A stretch of DNA of 45,931 nt from Nemertoderma westbladi (taxonomy: Eukaryota > Xenacoelomorpha > Nemertodermatida > Nemertodermatidae), in NCBI GenBank assembly GCA_032718475.1, contig JAUCBJ010007196.1, positions 1 to 45,931 on the forward strand. The letters are read 5' to 3'. This document shows positions 10,520-21,230 of the stretch, in pieces; within the stretch, counting starts at the first letter, position 1; every line of letters begins with the position of its first letter. The notes beneath the pieces are model-generated. The model searched no databases. It saw nothing but the letters and a program-made list of their open reading frames with translations, and was not told the DNA's origin. The translations under genes were made by a program, and so were the position numbers.

Positions 10520-10962
10520 TAGCAATTAGTGCTCAGGAGAAGACATCCAGACCAGCAGGACGAACTATTTAGATCGTCAGGAGGACACTTTAAGACTTAT
10601 TTTAAGGATTTTAGCGCCTTATGTTTATTTTATATTTGAACTGATTTAATTTGGTGGAAGTTTATTATGTATATTTACAATATATAAAGATTTATTGAAA
10701 GATTGAAATTATTTGTTTGATTTGTTCTAATTTGTTTTGATCTAATTTGTTTAATTTGTTTATCTTGATAACCGAAAGCCTTTTTTGTATTTTATGCACT
10801 AAAGTTGATTTGTAAATTTGTATTTTGTATGTACGATGGGTTGTATTTACGCTGTACCTGCAATATTAAGTATGCAATAATTAGATAGTGATTGTTTTAT
10901 ATTTTAGGCCCTACCAGTAGATTTAGAAGTATTTGTATAAATAGTTTTGTATTTCGATTGGC
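10520..10962 (+). other. AT-rich 3' untranslated region of element B
   Basis: T-rich sequence with many short AATTTGTTT-like repeats between 10700 and 10770. I see no gene. It separates the ORF3 remnant from the purine tract at 10990. Confidence 0.4.
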
Positions 10963-10996
10963 GAAAACAGTCTTACTTACTGTTTTCATGGAGCGG
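10963..10996 (+). promoter_or_regulatory. Hairpin plus polypurine tract before the 3' LTR of element B
   Basis: GAAAACAGT (10963-10971) pairs perfectly with ACTGTTTTC (10979-10987). Two bases later comes GGAGCGG (10990-10996), and the presumed LTR begins TGATGAATT at 10997. Same layout as at 6632-6656 with an unrelated stem. Confidence 0.55.
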
Positions 10997-11133
10997 TGAT
11001 GAATTATTTCACTATAAGATAGCATTTGTAGTTTAACTTTAACGTAAAAACTTTCGAAAATCCGACGCACTTTGATTAAGTTACAGTAATGTAATATGCC
11101 TATTCATATTTGTATACATAAAACCCCTAGTTA

Positions 11134-11213
11134 CTCTCGTGGCGTAGTGGTCAGATGGTTAAGGCGTTGGTTACATTACAGATAGGTTACGAGTTCGAAT
11201 CCCGGTCGGGAAA
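11134..11213 (+). pseudogene. tRNA-like pseudogene or tRNA-derived SINE head
   Basis: It has a good A box (TGGCGTAGTGG), TTAAGGCG as in the D-arm of Leu/Ser tRNAs, and a B box (AGTTCGAATCC). The T-stem does not pair well and the acceptor stem is imperfect, so it is not a working tRNA. It lies about 140 bases into the presumed LTR of element B. Confidence 0.5.
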
Positions 11214-11344
11214 TTTGTATTTTGGGGCCATTTATTTTCATTTGGTACAGATTGGTAAGCCAATGAGGTGCGTACAACGTATCGAACGATGAGTTGGGCC
11301 AATCATAGGGCATGGAATATCTTATTGCTCCAATGTGAGGCCGT

Positions 11345-11425
11345 GGAATACTCTAGAAGATTCTAGTGGATTCTATGTCCCAGATTTAGTATATAAAGGG
11401 CTGGTTTGCCTTCGGTTATCACTTC
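11345..11425 (+). promoter_or_regulatory. RNA polymerase II promoter with heat-shock-element array, TATA box and initiator
   Basis: Six consecutive 5-bp units from 11345 to 11374 follow the HSE rule of alternating GAA and TTC in phase: units 1 and 3 have GAA, units 4 and 6 have TTC, and units 2 and 5 differ by one base. TATATAAA starts at 11390 and an initiator-like TCACTT has its A at 11421, 31 bp downstream. CCAAT-like motifs lie upstream (near 11263 and 11300). This matches the layout of heat-inducible promoters bound by HSF, and is probably the U3 promoter of the element B LTR. Confidence 0.5.
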
Positions 11426-11737
11426 ATTGTACTTGCTTAGCTTACTCTTGTAAACCTTGCTGCACTAGTTGCACTAATCATTTTCGTTATACTTTGTTGG
11501 TTTCTTGTTGAAACTATCGTAATTCTGTTTGATAAATCTTTGCTAAACTGTAAATACACTGCAAACTCCTGAACATGTTTTCTTTTGGTCCAACTTTGGG
11601 ACAGCCAAACATCGGGAAGATGGCAGCCTAGACCGTTAGGCCGTCAGCAACGCAGGGAAAGATGTCCACAACACGCTAAGCGCCCACATTAGATTAGACC
11701 GCGCACCCCCTTCGCCCTTCGAAATACTCCACACGCC

Positions 11738-11815
11738 ATGCAGCGCCCGCTTTATGAGGAAGGTAAGACTTTGTTTGACGCCCTTGCCCGCCGTAAGACC
11801 TATAGATCAGGGTAA
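11738..11815 (+). CDS. Short leader-type ORF ending on a splice donor
   Basis: A 25-codon ORF from ATG 11738 (MQRPLYEEGKTLFDALARRK), with its TAA embedded in GGTAAGT at 11811-11817. It lies ~315 nt downstream of the predicted start site at 11421. If GTAAGT is used as a donor, the ORF would read on into a downstream exon, which I cannot identify. Another short ORF (ATG 11577, 18 codons) precedes it. Whether either is translated is unknown. Confidence 0.25.
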   Translation: MQRPLYEEGKTLFDALARRKTYRSG

Positions 11816-12054
11816 GTGTGACGTCGTCCTGGGACGCCGCAAATTTAGGATCAAATAACTATATTTTAGGCAGAACCCCCTTTGTCAGTCCTGCAAACCC
11901 CTGGGTTACCTGTATACCTCACAGGTATAGCGAGCTATTGCCGTTCGTCAGTACGCAAGTACATATTAGGTACGGACAGCATACGTTCCATAATTTAGTG
12001 ATTTGTAGTACTGACTGTTTGGTACCGGTTCGCTCTGTAGAGCATACATTAGTA

Positions 12055-12100
12055 CACCCCCCCCCCCCCCCCCCGCCTGAAGTTGGTTATTTGATCAGGC
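12055..12100 (-). promoter_or_regulatory. Possible - strand hairpin, G-run and LTR start
   Basis: On the - strand, GCCTGA (12100-12095) can pair with TCAGGC (12080-12075). A run of 18 G follows (12074-12057; C on the + strand), then TG (12056-12055). This copies the layout at 40579-40540, where a hairpin and G-tract precede an LTR. No associated gene is seen, so the run may be a simple homopolymer. Confidence 0.25.
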
Positions 12101-12373
12101 AAGGAGCATTTCTGCTACCGGCACACCGCTTGGCCTAGGGAGGTTTTTATTAATATCCTACCGCGCCTTGCCACGTATTGATAGGTATTGCTGCTAACTA
12201 CCGCGGCAACAAAGTTCTAGAATCAAATTTGTATACCAGATCAGCTAACGTACGGTAGCGATTAACCCCTATTTCTTATCTTACAACCAGAATCTGGTAT
12301 TTGTGCCGATCACGGGTGTAGTTACTAACACCGTGGTTGCCCAATTGAGTTGTGGATAGGAAGGAGAGAGCTT

Positions 12374-12396
12374 TGACGTCATTTGTGAGTATAAAG
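12374..12396 (+). promoter_or_regulatory. CRE-like site next to a TATA box
   Basis: TGACGTCA at 12374-12381 is a perfect cAMP-response-element palindrome, and TATAAAG follows at 12390-12396. A TCAG initiator-like word lies near 12447, rather far away. There is no recognisable gene downstream. Confidence 0.3.
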
Positions 12397-12399
12397 TTC

Positions 12400-13531
12400 T
12401 ACAAAGCGCGACTAGTTTATTTTAGTAGCTAGCGCACGGTATCATTTCGGTCAGAAAATCACTAAAACCTAGTGAAAAGATATACACCAAAATTGTTTTA
12501 TTGTAACACACCCACACACACACGCCCTAAAACATATTTACCCTTAGAGTTCCTACTAGTTATAGCGTACTTTAGATCACTTTAGGCAAGGTATATTTAT
12601 CGTACTTTCGGTATTTGTAAAATTAGGATCAGATATTTAGTTACGGCATGAGAAGGAGTATTTCATTTTCGTTATTAAACTGTTGTTTTCTGCTCAACAG
12701 TATTCTTACATTAGGCACGACCCCCTTTAGACTGATTAAGGACTGAGATCAGTATTGTTATGCTAGGTCTGTAACCCACTTAGCTCGTATATAAACCATA
12801 TAAATCACACCGCGGCAAGTTACTGGATTTAGGAGTGTCAGCGATAGTTAGGATTCGCTGCGCGGGGATTGTTTTCCCGTGAGTTTGGTCTGTTACTGTA
12901 ACTGTACATCTGCCATACCGGTTAGAGGACAGGTATCCTTTTGTCTAGTACGTAGGCATTAGACCCGCCCACGTACCTAGAATAGACACCAGGCTCTGCT
13001 CCTCGCCAGTAGTAGTTTGTGTATTGTATCTGTTTGTTTAGATATCCTGTACTGGGATTTGTTGTCAGATACTGTACGAGCCCGTTTCATTACTAGAGTC
13101 TCATAGTAAGATACATCGTTACTAGGATCTGGTAAGCGGTATGCTACTGGACTTTACGGATAGAGATATTCTATAGCTTCGTATTAGTAGATTTGTAGGC
13201 TGTAGGGTAGTCCCTACCGTAGAGGACACAACAAATTGAAATAATTTTATACCGAGTAACAACAATCTATGGTCTATTTATAAGATGTGGGTATATTTAT
13301 TGTGTATTTTTTGCATAATGGATGTACTTTCTTTCTATGTGGGATACGGAATAAAGTAATAAATTTATGTTATAGTAGTTACATTATAGGAAGGAAATGG
13401 TAGTAAGAAGAGCCATAACCACCATATGCTATTCAACAAATTCCGAAACTCTGACTTTGAAGGGCTCTGTACTGTATTATTACAAAGGGGAGGTTTTACA
13501 ACCCGCTGTTTAAAACGGGCTTTTTCCCTTG
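12400..13531. other. No gene seen
   Basis: Unique-looking non-coding sequence. Only a short CA-rich run near 12505-12524 and minor hairpins are visible. An ORF of 78 codons at 13426-13662 overlaps repeats and has no recognisable features. Confidence 0.4.
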
Positions 13532-13787
13532 AACTAGAGACGGGCCTAGCGGCCCGTGAAGCAAGTCATAGGAGACAGTACGAGTCAAGTAAACTAAGCA
13601 CTGACCCAAGAAACTTCACTGCAAGCATCAATCATCCCATCATTGATGCTTCCACCTTATGAGGGGAACAAGGGATGGCAGATGGGCTATGCTCACATAG
13701 AGTCTACGATGTAATTATAAGTAATTTTAAACTAGAGACGGGCCTAGCGGCCCGTGAAGCAAGTCGTAGGAGACAGTACGAGTCAAG
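13532..13787 (+). repeat. 58-bp direct repeat containing a GC hairpin, two copies
   Basis: Copies at 13532-13589 and 13730-13787 differ by about one base. Each contains ACGGGCCTAGCGGCCCGT, a 7-bp stem with a TAGC loop, then GAAGCAAGTC. The copies are 198 bp apart, and the sequence between them is unrelated. Confidence 0.75.
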
Positions 13788-14708
13788 AAAAAGCTTTTTG
13801 TTCTGTCTGATAATTAATTTAGTGTGAGGTTAGTCCCGGTGGTGTACGAGAAATTTTCTAGACAACCTCAAACTATAATTATTATGTTGTAATCATCTAA
13901 TGAATTATAAAAGCTGTTGTGATTATAGAAGATAGAGAGCAGTTAGAAAAATGATTATTTTATTCTATCGGATAGAGTAGTCAGAGAGGAGTCGAGGTGT
14001 CAATAGATTAATAATAATAACAGCAGTTGTCATGATGAATTCAATACAATCGCGCACAAGAAGTGATTAAACAAATTCTTTCTTATTTTGTAATAAATAA
14101 AACGAGAGAAAGCCGCCCCAATATTAGATTATTACAACAACATATCCATTGGGTAAGAAAGTGGAGGAGAGCCAGCCCGTCTCTTAATTTTTTACTTTAT
14201 ATTACGCGATCAATTTTCACTCATCTCGTCATGAAACCCAACATGTATGTAACCTTTTGTTAAATTTGTTGGCTATGCGTTTGCGGTTGTTTGGGCGGAG
14301 TGTGGTAGGCCTACACTTTTCAAACTTAAATATTTTGGTTGTGAAATGTTACAGGGCATAGCTATCTGAGATATTTCATTTATATTTTATTATGAGAGGA
14401 TGAAGAACATACAACGTTATTTACTATATATGTAACAAAATAATTGTTTTCGGGTTTAACTTGGAAGCCTCCCCAAATAGTTGATATACAATTATATTTA
14501 AAATTATTTCCATGGTCATGGTCATTCACCCGTCTTTAGTTAGAAATTTGTTTGCATGAAAGACAGTTTAGTTTAGTTTTTACTGATTTATTATCTCTTA
14601 TCTGACTGGGGTAATAATAATAAAGGATAGGATAAATGGAAGCAAAGTGTGACAGTAACAATTATTTCCCTGACAACCTAGCATATCTTAAGTATATGAT
14701 ATATCAAA

Positions 14709-14757
14709 GGGGGAAGTTTGGATTCACTGCATAAGTGCAGTTCACCAAACTTCCCCC
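14709..14757 (+). repeat. Long hairpin inside repeat unit, copy 1
   Basis: GGGGGAAGTTTGG and CCAAACTTCCCCC form perfect 13-bp outer arms, with an inner ACTGCA/TGCAGT stem. The equivalent hairpin is at 17697-17745 in unit 2, with the loop changed from GCATAAGTGC to GCATAAATGC. Confidence 0.7.
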
Positions 14758-15606
14758 GAATGCACACTGTAACTTCCCCCTTCCCACAAATATCCACTGT
14801 TGAATTAATTTGAAGCGATATAATAAGTACAAAATTGTGCGAGTTTTTAATTGTGTGGTCCAATTGTTATTTGATTTCTATTTATTATTTAAAGTGCATT
14901 TAATATCACACTGTTTTTTAGAATATTATACTATACAACCTTATGTTTTATTAATTTACCCAATCGAAGCCTCATAAGGGCCGGTTATTTGTACGCATAT
15001 CCCCTAATGCGCTCAGTAAGGTTCAAACAACATATTAATATGAAAATAAAGTATCTGCAAAGAAAAGAACTATATAATTTGACCTTATTAAAAAATTTTC
15101 ACTTTTGCACACTTATTTGTACAAATGCACTTTAGCAGATCGTAATGGTGGCTCTTATTTAACAAACTTATGTTTATCCTCTACCGATCTACGATGGTGT
15201 ATGATCAAGTGTCAGACGCTAAAAGTGTCAAAAATCCAATTTAATAAATCTGGATTTGCGATTTTGGACCATATTCATGGACAATTTTAAGTCACTTTAT
15301 AGACATAAAAAGTTAAACAAATGTTACGATTATAGTTAGAAATCATTCCAAACTACATTTTAATCCAAAAAATAACATTCTACGATGAATAGAACTGGAA
15401 ATAACAGTGTTTGAAATATCGAAAAAATGTTCACTATTTAAGTGCATTTTGCACTAAGTGCACATGCGTCTTTTCCCAAGTTGTATCCTATTTCACACAC
15501 TACAATCTATCCTCTATCCAATCAAAAAGGTTTCAGATTAAACGGCCCTGTAGAACCGAAGTTATTTATGTTTAAAAATAGTCACTCGAAAATTTCAAAT
15601 TCTCTT

Positions 15607-15652
15607 GGTCACATAGTCTAGTGGTTATCAATCACGTTAATGAAACCTAAGA
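15607..15652 (+). pseudogene. 5' part of a tRNA-like sequence, 3' half deleted
   Basis: It is identical to the first ~46 bases of the tRNA-like sequence at 18606, including the A-box word TAGTCTAGTGG. The B-box half is missing: about 31 bases present in unit 2 are absent here. Confidence 0.55.
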
Positions 15653-17099
15653 CCATTCTTAATTTTTTTGCAAAAAATTTTTTTTTTATTTTTTCACTAA
15701 AATCGCTCTAACTTTGGTTCTGGTGGTCCAAATTCAATAAAATTGGTATATTCTTTGCCGTAATTTTTTTCTTAATCTTTTGAGAAGGGGTTATTTTTGG
15801 CCCCAAAAAAATTAAAAAAAAGGGCCAAAATAACGCGATATTTTTCGACCCTTAAAATTCGTAATTTTAATTATATATGTTAAGATAAAAGATAGCGGAG
15901 TTAATTTGATACTTTTTACAGTTACTTTTGGCGCAATACGCTTAATTGTAATGGAATAGCGATTTGTTAAAAAAAAAATTTTTCGTCCCTTTTTATAAAA
16001 ATTATATTTCACACGATCGCCTGCCGCTCCAGTTTTATAATACCTCCGGCGCTGTGATTAACGCTGTTAGATAGATAATTTAACGCACTATAAGTCTGTG
16101 TAAACAAATCTCCCGTAAGTTAAGTAGTTTTCGAGCTAGACGATTTCCCGCGAAGCAAGTTTGAAGCGCGAAATTATAATTTTGGCCCTCATTTTTTTAA
16201 TATCATCCTTGGAGCAAAACCGATAGCATATTTGAATTCCCCGTATGGATATTGACTTTATAGAATGTACCTTAACCAACTAAAGTTAAAAATAAAAAAT
16301 TATTCGATAAAAACTACTTTACAAATTCGGGCCCTTTTTGGCCCCTATTGCCGACATATTTTTTGTACCCCCATTCGATAGGAACGTAGCCCCAATGGTC
16401 TTCTACGAGTTTCATAAAATAATTAGTGGATTCCTACCCGCGTTGTCGAATTAAACATTTCGGAAATAAGTTTTCCAAAAAAGACGGACAAAAACGTACA
16501 AATTTACAGCCCCTTTTTCCACCCGAAATTTTAATAAATATCTTACCCCCATTCGATACGAAGGTAGTACCACTCTTCCCCTTTCCAACCGCGTTACTTT
16601 CGTCCCCGTACGATTAATATTAGCCGAGTTATAGCGGATCCCGCAAAGCCATTTTGTCCGTTTTTTCAACTTTGACGGACATTTTCGGAAAAAAGGCGTG
16701 GTAATCTTTTTTGAAAAAAAAAACGAATTCACTAATTAATCCCTTCTATCGTATCCCGGTGTCGGCTAAGCAATAACCTAGGGTTTTTTCGAGCCACTGT
16801 AGAGCGCTTTTCAAAAAAATTTTAAACTTGTCGAAAAAATGACGGATTTTTGTCCGCCGTGTCCGTCGAAGGGTTAGATTTAATAATGTTAGAGTTGCTA
16901 ATATCTTAGAATTCCGAGCCGCTCCCCTGGTGAAAAAATAAATAAATTTGGTCTGTTCCTTCATCGAAAAGTCCCCCAGAATCCCAAGTTAACCTATATA
17001 GTTAGCGATGGCCTGCGGCTTTAGGAGCGGCCGCGGTATTCACCTCCCTCATAGCGGCCGCGGCGGTGTTGCGTCAAATGGAGAAATATTTATCCCACC

Positions 17100-20000
17100 G
17101 AGAGAAAGCCGCCCCAATATTAGATTATTACAACAACATATCCATTGGGTAAGAAAGTGGAGGAGAGCCAGCCCGTCTCTTAATTTTTTACTTTATATTA
17201 CGCGATCAATTTTCACTCATCTCGTCATGAACCCAACATGTATGTAACCTTTTGTTAAATTTGTTGGCTATGCGTTTGCGGTTGTTTGGGCGGAGTGTGG
17301 TAGGCCTACACTTTTCACACTTAAATATTTTGGTTGTGAAATGTTACATGGCATAGCGATCTGAGATATTTCATTTATATTTTATTATGAGAGGAAGAAG
17401 AACATACAACGTTATTTACTATGTAACAAAATAATTGTTTTCGAGTTTAACTTGGAAGCCTCCCCAAATAGTTGATATACAATTATATTTAAAATTATTT
17501 CCATGGTCATGGTCATTCACCCGTCTTTAGTTAGAAATTTGTTTGCATGAAAGACAGTTTAGTTTAGTTTTTACTGATTTATTATCTCTTATCTGACTGG
17601 GGTAATAATAAAGGATAGGATAAATGGAAGCAAAGTGTGACAGTAACAAATATTTCCCCGTCACCCTAGCATGTCTTAAGTATATGATATATCAAAGGGG
17701 GAAGTTTGGATTCACTGCATAAATGCAGTTCACCAAACTTCCCCCGAATGCACACTGTAACTTCCCCCTTCCCCCAAATATCCACTGTTGAATTAATTTG
17801 AAGCGATATAATAAGTACAAAATTGTGCGAGTTTTTAATTGTGGGGTCCAATTGTTATTTGATTTCTATTTATTATTTAAAGTGCATTTAATATCACACT
17901 GGTTTTTAGAATATTATACAATACAACCTTATGTTTTATTAATTTACCCAATCGAAGCCTCATAAGGGCCGGTTATTTGTACGCATATCCCCTAATGCGC
18001 TCAGTAAGGTTCAAACAACATATTAATATGAAAATAAAGTACAGTATCTGCAAAGAAAATAACCCAATACTATATAATTTGACCTTATTAAAAAATTTGC
18101 ACTTTTGCACACTTATTTGTACAAATGCACTTTAGCAGATCGTAATGGTGGCTCTTATTTAACAAACTTATGTTTATCCTCTACCGATCTACGATGGTGT
18201 ATGATCAAGTGTCAGTCGCTAAAAGTGTCAAAAATCCAATTTAATAAATCTGGATTTGCGATTTTGGACCATATTCATGGACATTTTAAGTCACTTTATA
18301 GACATAAAAAGTTAAACAAATGTTACGATTATAGTTAGAAATCATTCCAAACTACATTTTAATCCAAAAAATAACATTCTACGATGAATAGAACTGGAAA
18401 TAATAGTGTTTGAAATATCGAAAAAATGTTCACTATTTAAGTGCATTTTGCACTAAGTGCACATAAGTCTTTTCCCAAGTTTTATCCTATTTCACACACT
18501 ACAATCTATCCTCTATCCAATGAAAAAAGTTTCAAATCAAACGGCCCAGTAGAACCGAAGTTATTTATGTTTAAAAATAGTCACTCGAAAATTTCAAATT
18601 CTCTTGGTCACATAGTCTAGTGGTTATCAATCACGTTAATGAAACCTAAGTTCGCGGGTTCGAAATCCAATATTGACCTGACCATTCTTAATTTTTTTGC
18701 AAAAAAAATTATTTTTATTTTTTTAACTAAAATCGCTCTAACTTCGGTTCTGTTGGTCCAAATTCAATAAAATTGGTATATTCTTTGCCGTAATTTTTTT
18801 CTTAATCTTTTGAGAAGGGGTTATTTTTGGCCCCAAAAAAATTAAAAAAAAGGGCCAAAATAACGCGATATTTTTCAACCCTTAAAATTCGTAATTTTAA
18901 TTATATATGTTAAGATAAAAGATAGCGGAGTTAATTTGATACTTTTTACAGGTACTTTTGGCGCAATACGCTAAATTATAATGGAATAGCGATTTGTTAA
19001 AAAAAAAAATTTTTCGTCCCTTTTTATAAATATTATATTTCACACGATCGCCTGCCGTTCCAGTTTTATAATACCTCCGGCGCTGTGATTAACGCTGTTA
19101 GATAGATAATTTAACGCACTATAAGTCTGTGTAAACAAATCTCCCGTAAGTTAAGTAGTTTTCGAGCTAGACGATTTCCCGCGAAGCAAGTTTGAAGCGC
19201 GAAATTATAATTTTGGCCCTCATTTTTTTAATATCATCCTTGGAGCAAAACCGATAGCATATTTGAATTCCCCGTATGGATATTGACTGTATAGAATGTA
19301 CCTTAACCAACTAAAGTTAAAAATAAATAATTATTCGATAAAAACTACTTTTACAAATTCTGGCCCTTTTTGGCCCCTATTGCCGACATATTTTTTGTAC
19401 CCCCATTCGATAGGAACGTAGCCCCAATGGTCTTCTACGAGTTTCATAAAAGAATTAGTGGATTCCTACCCGCGTTGTCGAATTAAACATTTCGGAAATA
19501 AGTTTTCCAAAAAAGACGGACAAAAACGTACAAATTTACAGCCCCTTTTTCCACCCGAAATTTTAATAAATATCTTACCCCCATTCGATACGAAGGTAGT
19601 ACCACTCTTCCCCTTTCCAACCGCGTTAATTTCGTCCCCGTACGATTAATATTAGCCGAGTTATAGCGGATCCCGCAAAGTCATTTTGTCCGTTTTTTCA
19701 ACTTTGACGGACATTTTCGGAAAAAAGGCGTGGTAATCTTTTTTGAAAAAAAAAACGAATTCACTAATTAATCCCTTCTATCGTATCCCGGCGTCGGCTA
19801 AGCAATAACCTAGGGTTTTTTCGAGCCACTGTAGAGCGCCTTTCAAAAAAATTTTAAAATTGTCGAAAAAATGACGGTTTTTTGTCCGCCGTGTCCGTCG
19901 AAGGGTTAGATTTAATAATGTTAGAGTTGCTAATATCTTAGAATTCCGAGCCGCTCCCCTGGTGAGAAAATAAAAAAATTTGGTCAGTTCCTTCATCGAA

Positions 20001-20131
20001 AAGTCCCCCAGAATCCCAAGTTAACCTATATAGTTAGCGATGGCCTGCGGCTTTAGGAGCGGCCGCGGTATTCACCTCCCTCATAGCGGCCGCGGCGGTG
20101 TTGCGTCAAATGGAGAAATATTTATCCCACC
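17100..20131 (+). repeat. ~3.0-kb non-coding unit, copy 2 of a tandem pair
   Basis: Nearly identical to 14104-17099 with scattered substitutions and small indels. It keeps the full tRNA-like head that copy 1 has lost, so copy 1 cannot be the unmodified parent of copy 2. The right junction passes into CAAGTTGAGATG, a motif that recurs at 20673 and 21598. Confidence 0.8.
18606..18678 (+). pseudogene. tRNA-like pseudogene inside repeat unit 2
   Basis: A 73-nt segment with complementary ends (GGTCA/TGACC), A-box-like TAGTCTAGTGG and B-box-like GGTTCGAAATCC, which has one extra base. The anticodon arm is not convincing. Likely a tRNA-derived promoter head of a SINE-like repeat. Confidence 0.55.
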
Positions 20132-20549
20132 AAGTTGAGATGTTTCAATGTAAACCGCGATTAACAATTTACACTGTTCAATGCAAACCACGATATTAAT
20201 TAAATATTAGATATTAAATATTTTTATATTTCAAACTACTGTTTAATTTTAGCCTTATGGAGAATCATGATGAGGCTGAGTAAACATTCAGCCTTATAAG
20301 CATAAGGCCTCCACATTATTAATGTTGGCACAAAGATTTCAAAATAAAACAATAATTCGGTGAGAGCATGGTACAATACACTGTGTAGCCAACACAACAG
20401 TCATTTAGCTTGCATGCCAATTAATTAACATTGGAAGAGTTATTAAGCTGAGACTGTAATAGCCAGATAAACCAGTTAATGTTTGCTTACTGTCTGGGTT
20501 GTAGAGTAGAGTGATAATACTTGACACAGAAAGTACTTCTTTGTCAGTT
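20132..20549. other. No gene seen
   Basis: AT-rich sequence. It begins with one copy of AAGTTGAGATGTTTCAAT and contains a possible AGCCTTATG/CATAAGGCC inverted repeat near 20250-20310. Confidence 0.4.
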
Positions 20550-20869
20550 GGCCCTTCCTATGGAATGTATTACCAGGCCATCAATATACATTTTTCATGA
20601 GTGCCAGCTGATGTTTTTATCATTGCACCTATGGCAATTTTCGTTTTTTGGGGCTATTTTTCGAAATAAAACAAGTTGAGATGTTTCAATTTAAACCGCG
20701 ATTTCACAAGTACCCTTAGAAATCCATTTTCATTGTCCATGCAAAATTTCATCAAAATCGTTAGACGCGTTTTTGCTCTAGGTCAGTAGCCAGTAGTCAG
20801 TAGCCAGTAGTCAGTAGCTTTTTTTTCTTACAGTAATCAAGTTCTAACGACTTGCTAAATAAATCACAA
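20550..20869 (+). repeat. ~320-bp direct repeat, copy 1
   Basis: It starts near CCCTTCCTATGGAATG and ends AAATAAATCACAA. The second copy is at about 21478-21795. Both carry a small array of CAGTAGC/CAGTAGT words (near 20780-20815 and 21700-21745). Confidence 0.8.
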
Positions 20870-20944
20870 TGTGAGCGGATTCAATTCCGCCTCACCAACC
20901 CCCATAAAGTTGGGAAGTGGCGCCTTTAAGCAATATTGGGGAGT

Positions 20945-20970
20945 ACGAGGTTGATTACAATCAACCTCGT
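20945..20970 (+). repeat. Perfect 26-nt palindrome in the LTR-like segment
   Basis: Arms ACGAGGTTGATT and AATCAACCTCGT with a 2-nt centre. The element D LTR has the same hairpin (ACGAGGTTG/CAACCTCGT, + strand 40453-40477) with a different loop. Confidence 0.75.
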
Positions 20971-21064
20971 ATCACCCCCAATAACGGGCACAACATACGG
21001 CCCAAAGAGCCACACAAAGGAGGTTAGGGGTCAAACCTCTTGGGAGAGGGAAAGTAACAGCAGC

Positions 21065-21086
21065 GGGGGGGGGGGGGGGGGGGGGG
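21065..21086 (+). repeat. Poly-G run of 22
   Basis: Homopolymer G22 inside the LTR-like segment. The length may be affected by sequencing or assembly. Confidence 0.85.
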
Positions 21087-21125
21087 AAGCACTCCCACAG
21101 AGGTGGAGGCGTGAAGTGGGATAAC

Positions 21126-21230
21126 AGCCAATGAGAGCAGGGGGGAGAGTATCCACTGGACGAAGGCCGTTGTAGTGTACTAATCATATACATATATATT
21201 GTCCTGCTACCGGTCGGTTGTTCAGTTTAC
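21126..21230 (+). promoter_or_regulatory. Candidate LTR promoter
   Basis: GCCAATGAGAGC near 21129, a TATA-like CATATATATT near 21191-21200, and TCAGTT initiator-like words near 21221. The - strand LTR of element D also has AGCCAATCAG at the matching place. Confidence 0.3.

Larger units (their letters stand above)
10997..11572 (+). mobile_element. Start of the 3' LTR of element B (end not determined)
   Basis: The TG start is placed by the purine tract. The segment contains a tRNA-like insertion (11134-11213) and a TATA promoter with heat-shock-like elements (11345-11425). No second copy exists in the window, so the right end cannot be fixed; 11572 is an arbitrary limit just before a short ORF. 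Confidence 0.4.
14104..17099 (+). repeat. ~3.0-kb non-coding unit, copy 1 of a tandem pair
   Basis: The unit starts GAGAGAAAGCC and ends TTATCCCACC; the same start and end recur at 17100 and 20131. It contains a long hairpin (14709-14757), a truncated tRNA-like head (from 15607), a TTTTTGGCCCC/GGGCCAAAA inverted repeat near 15795-15835, poly-A/T stretches, and a GC-rich end with two GCGGCCGCGG words near 17030 and 17063. No ORF exceeds 100 codons and those present are not convincing. Probably a non-autonomous or satellite-like repeat. Confidence 0.8.

Noticed and set aside
11134-11213. Functional tRNA gene
   Set aside because: The A and B boxes are good but the T-stem and acceptor stem do not pair properly.
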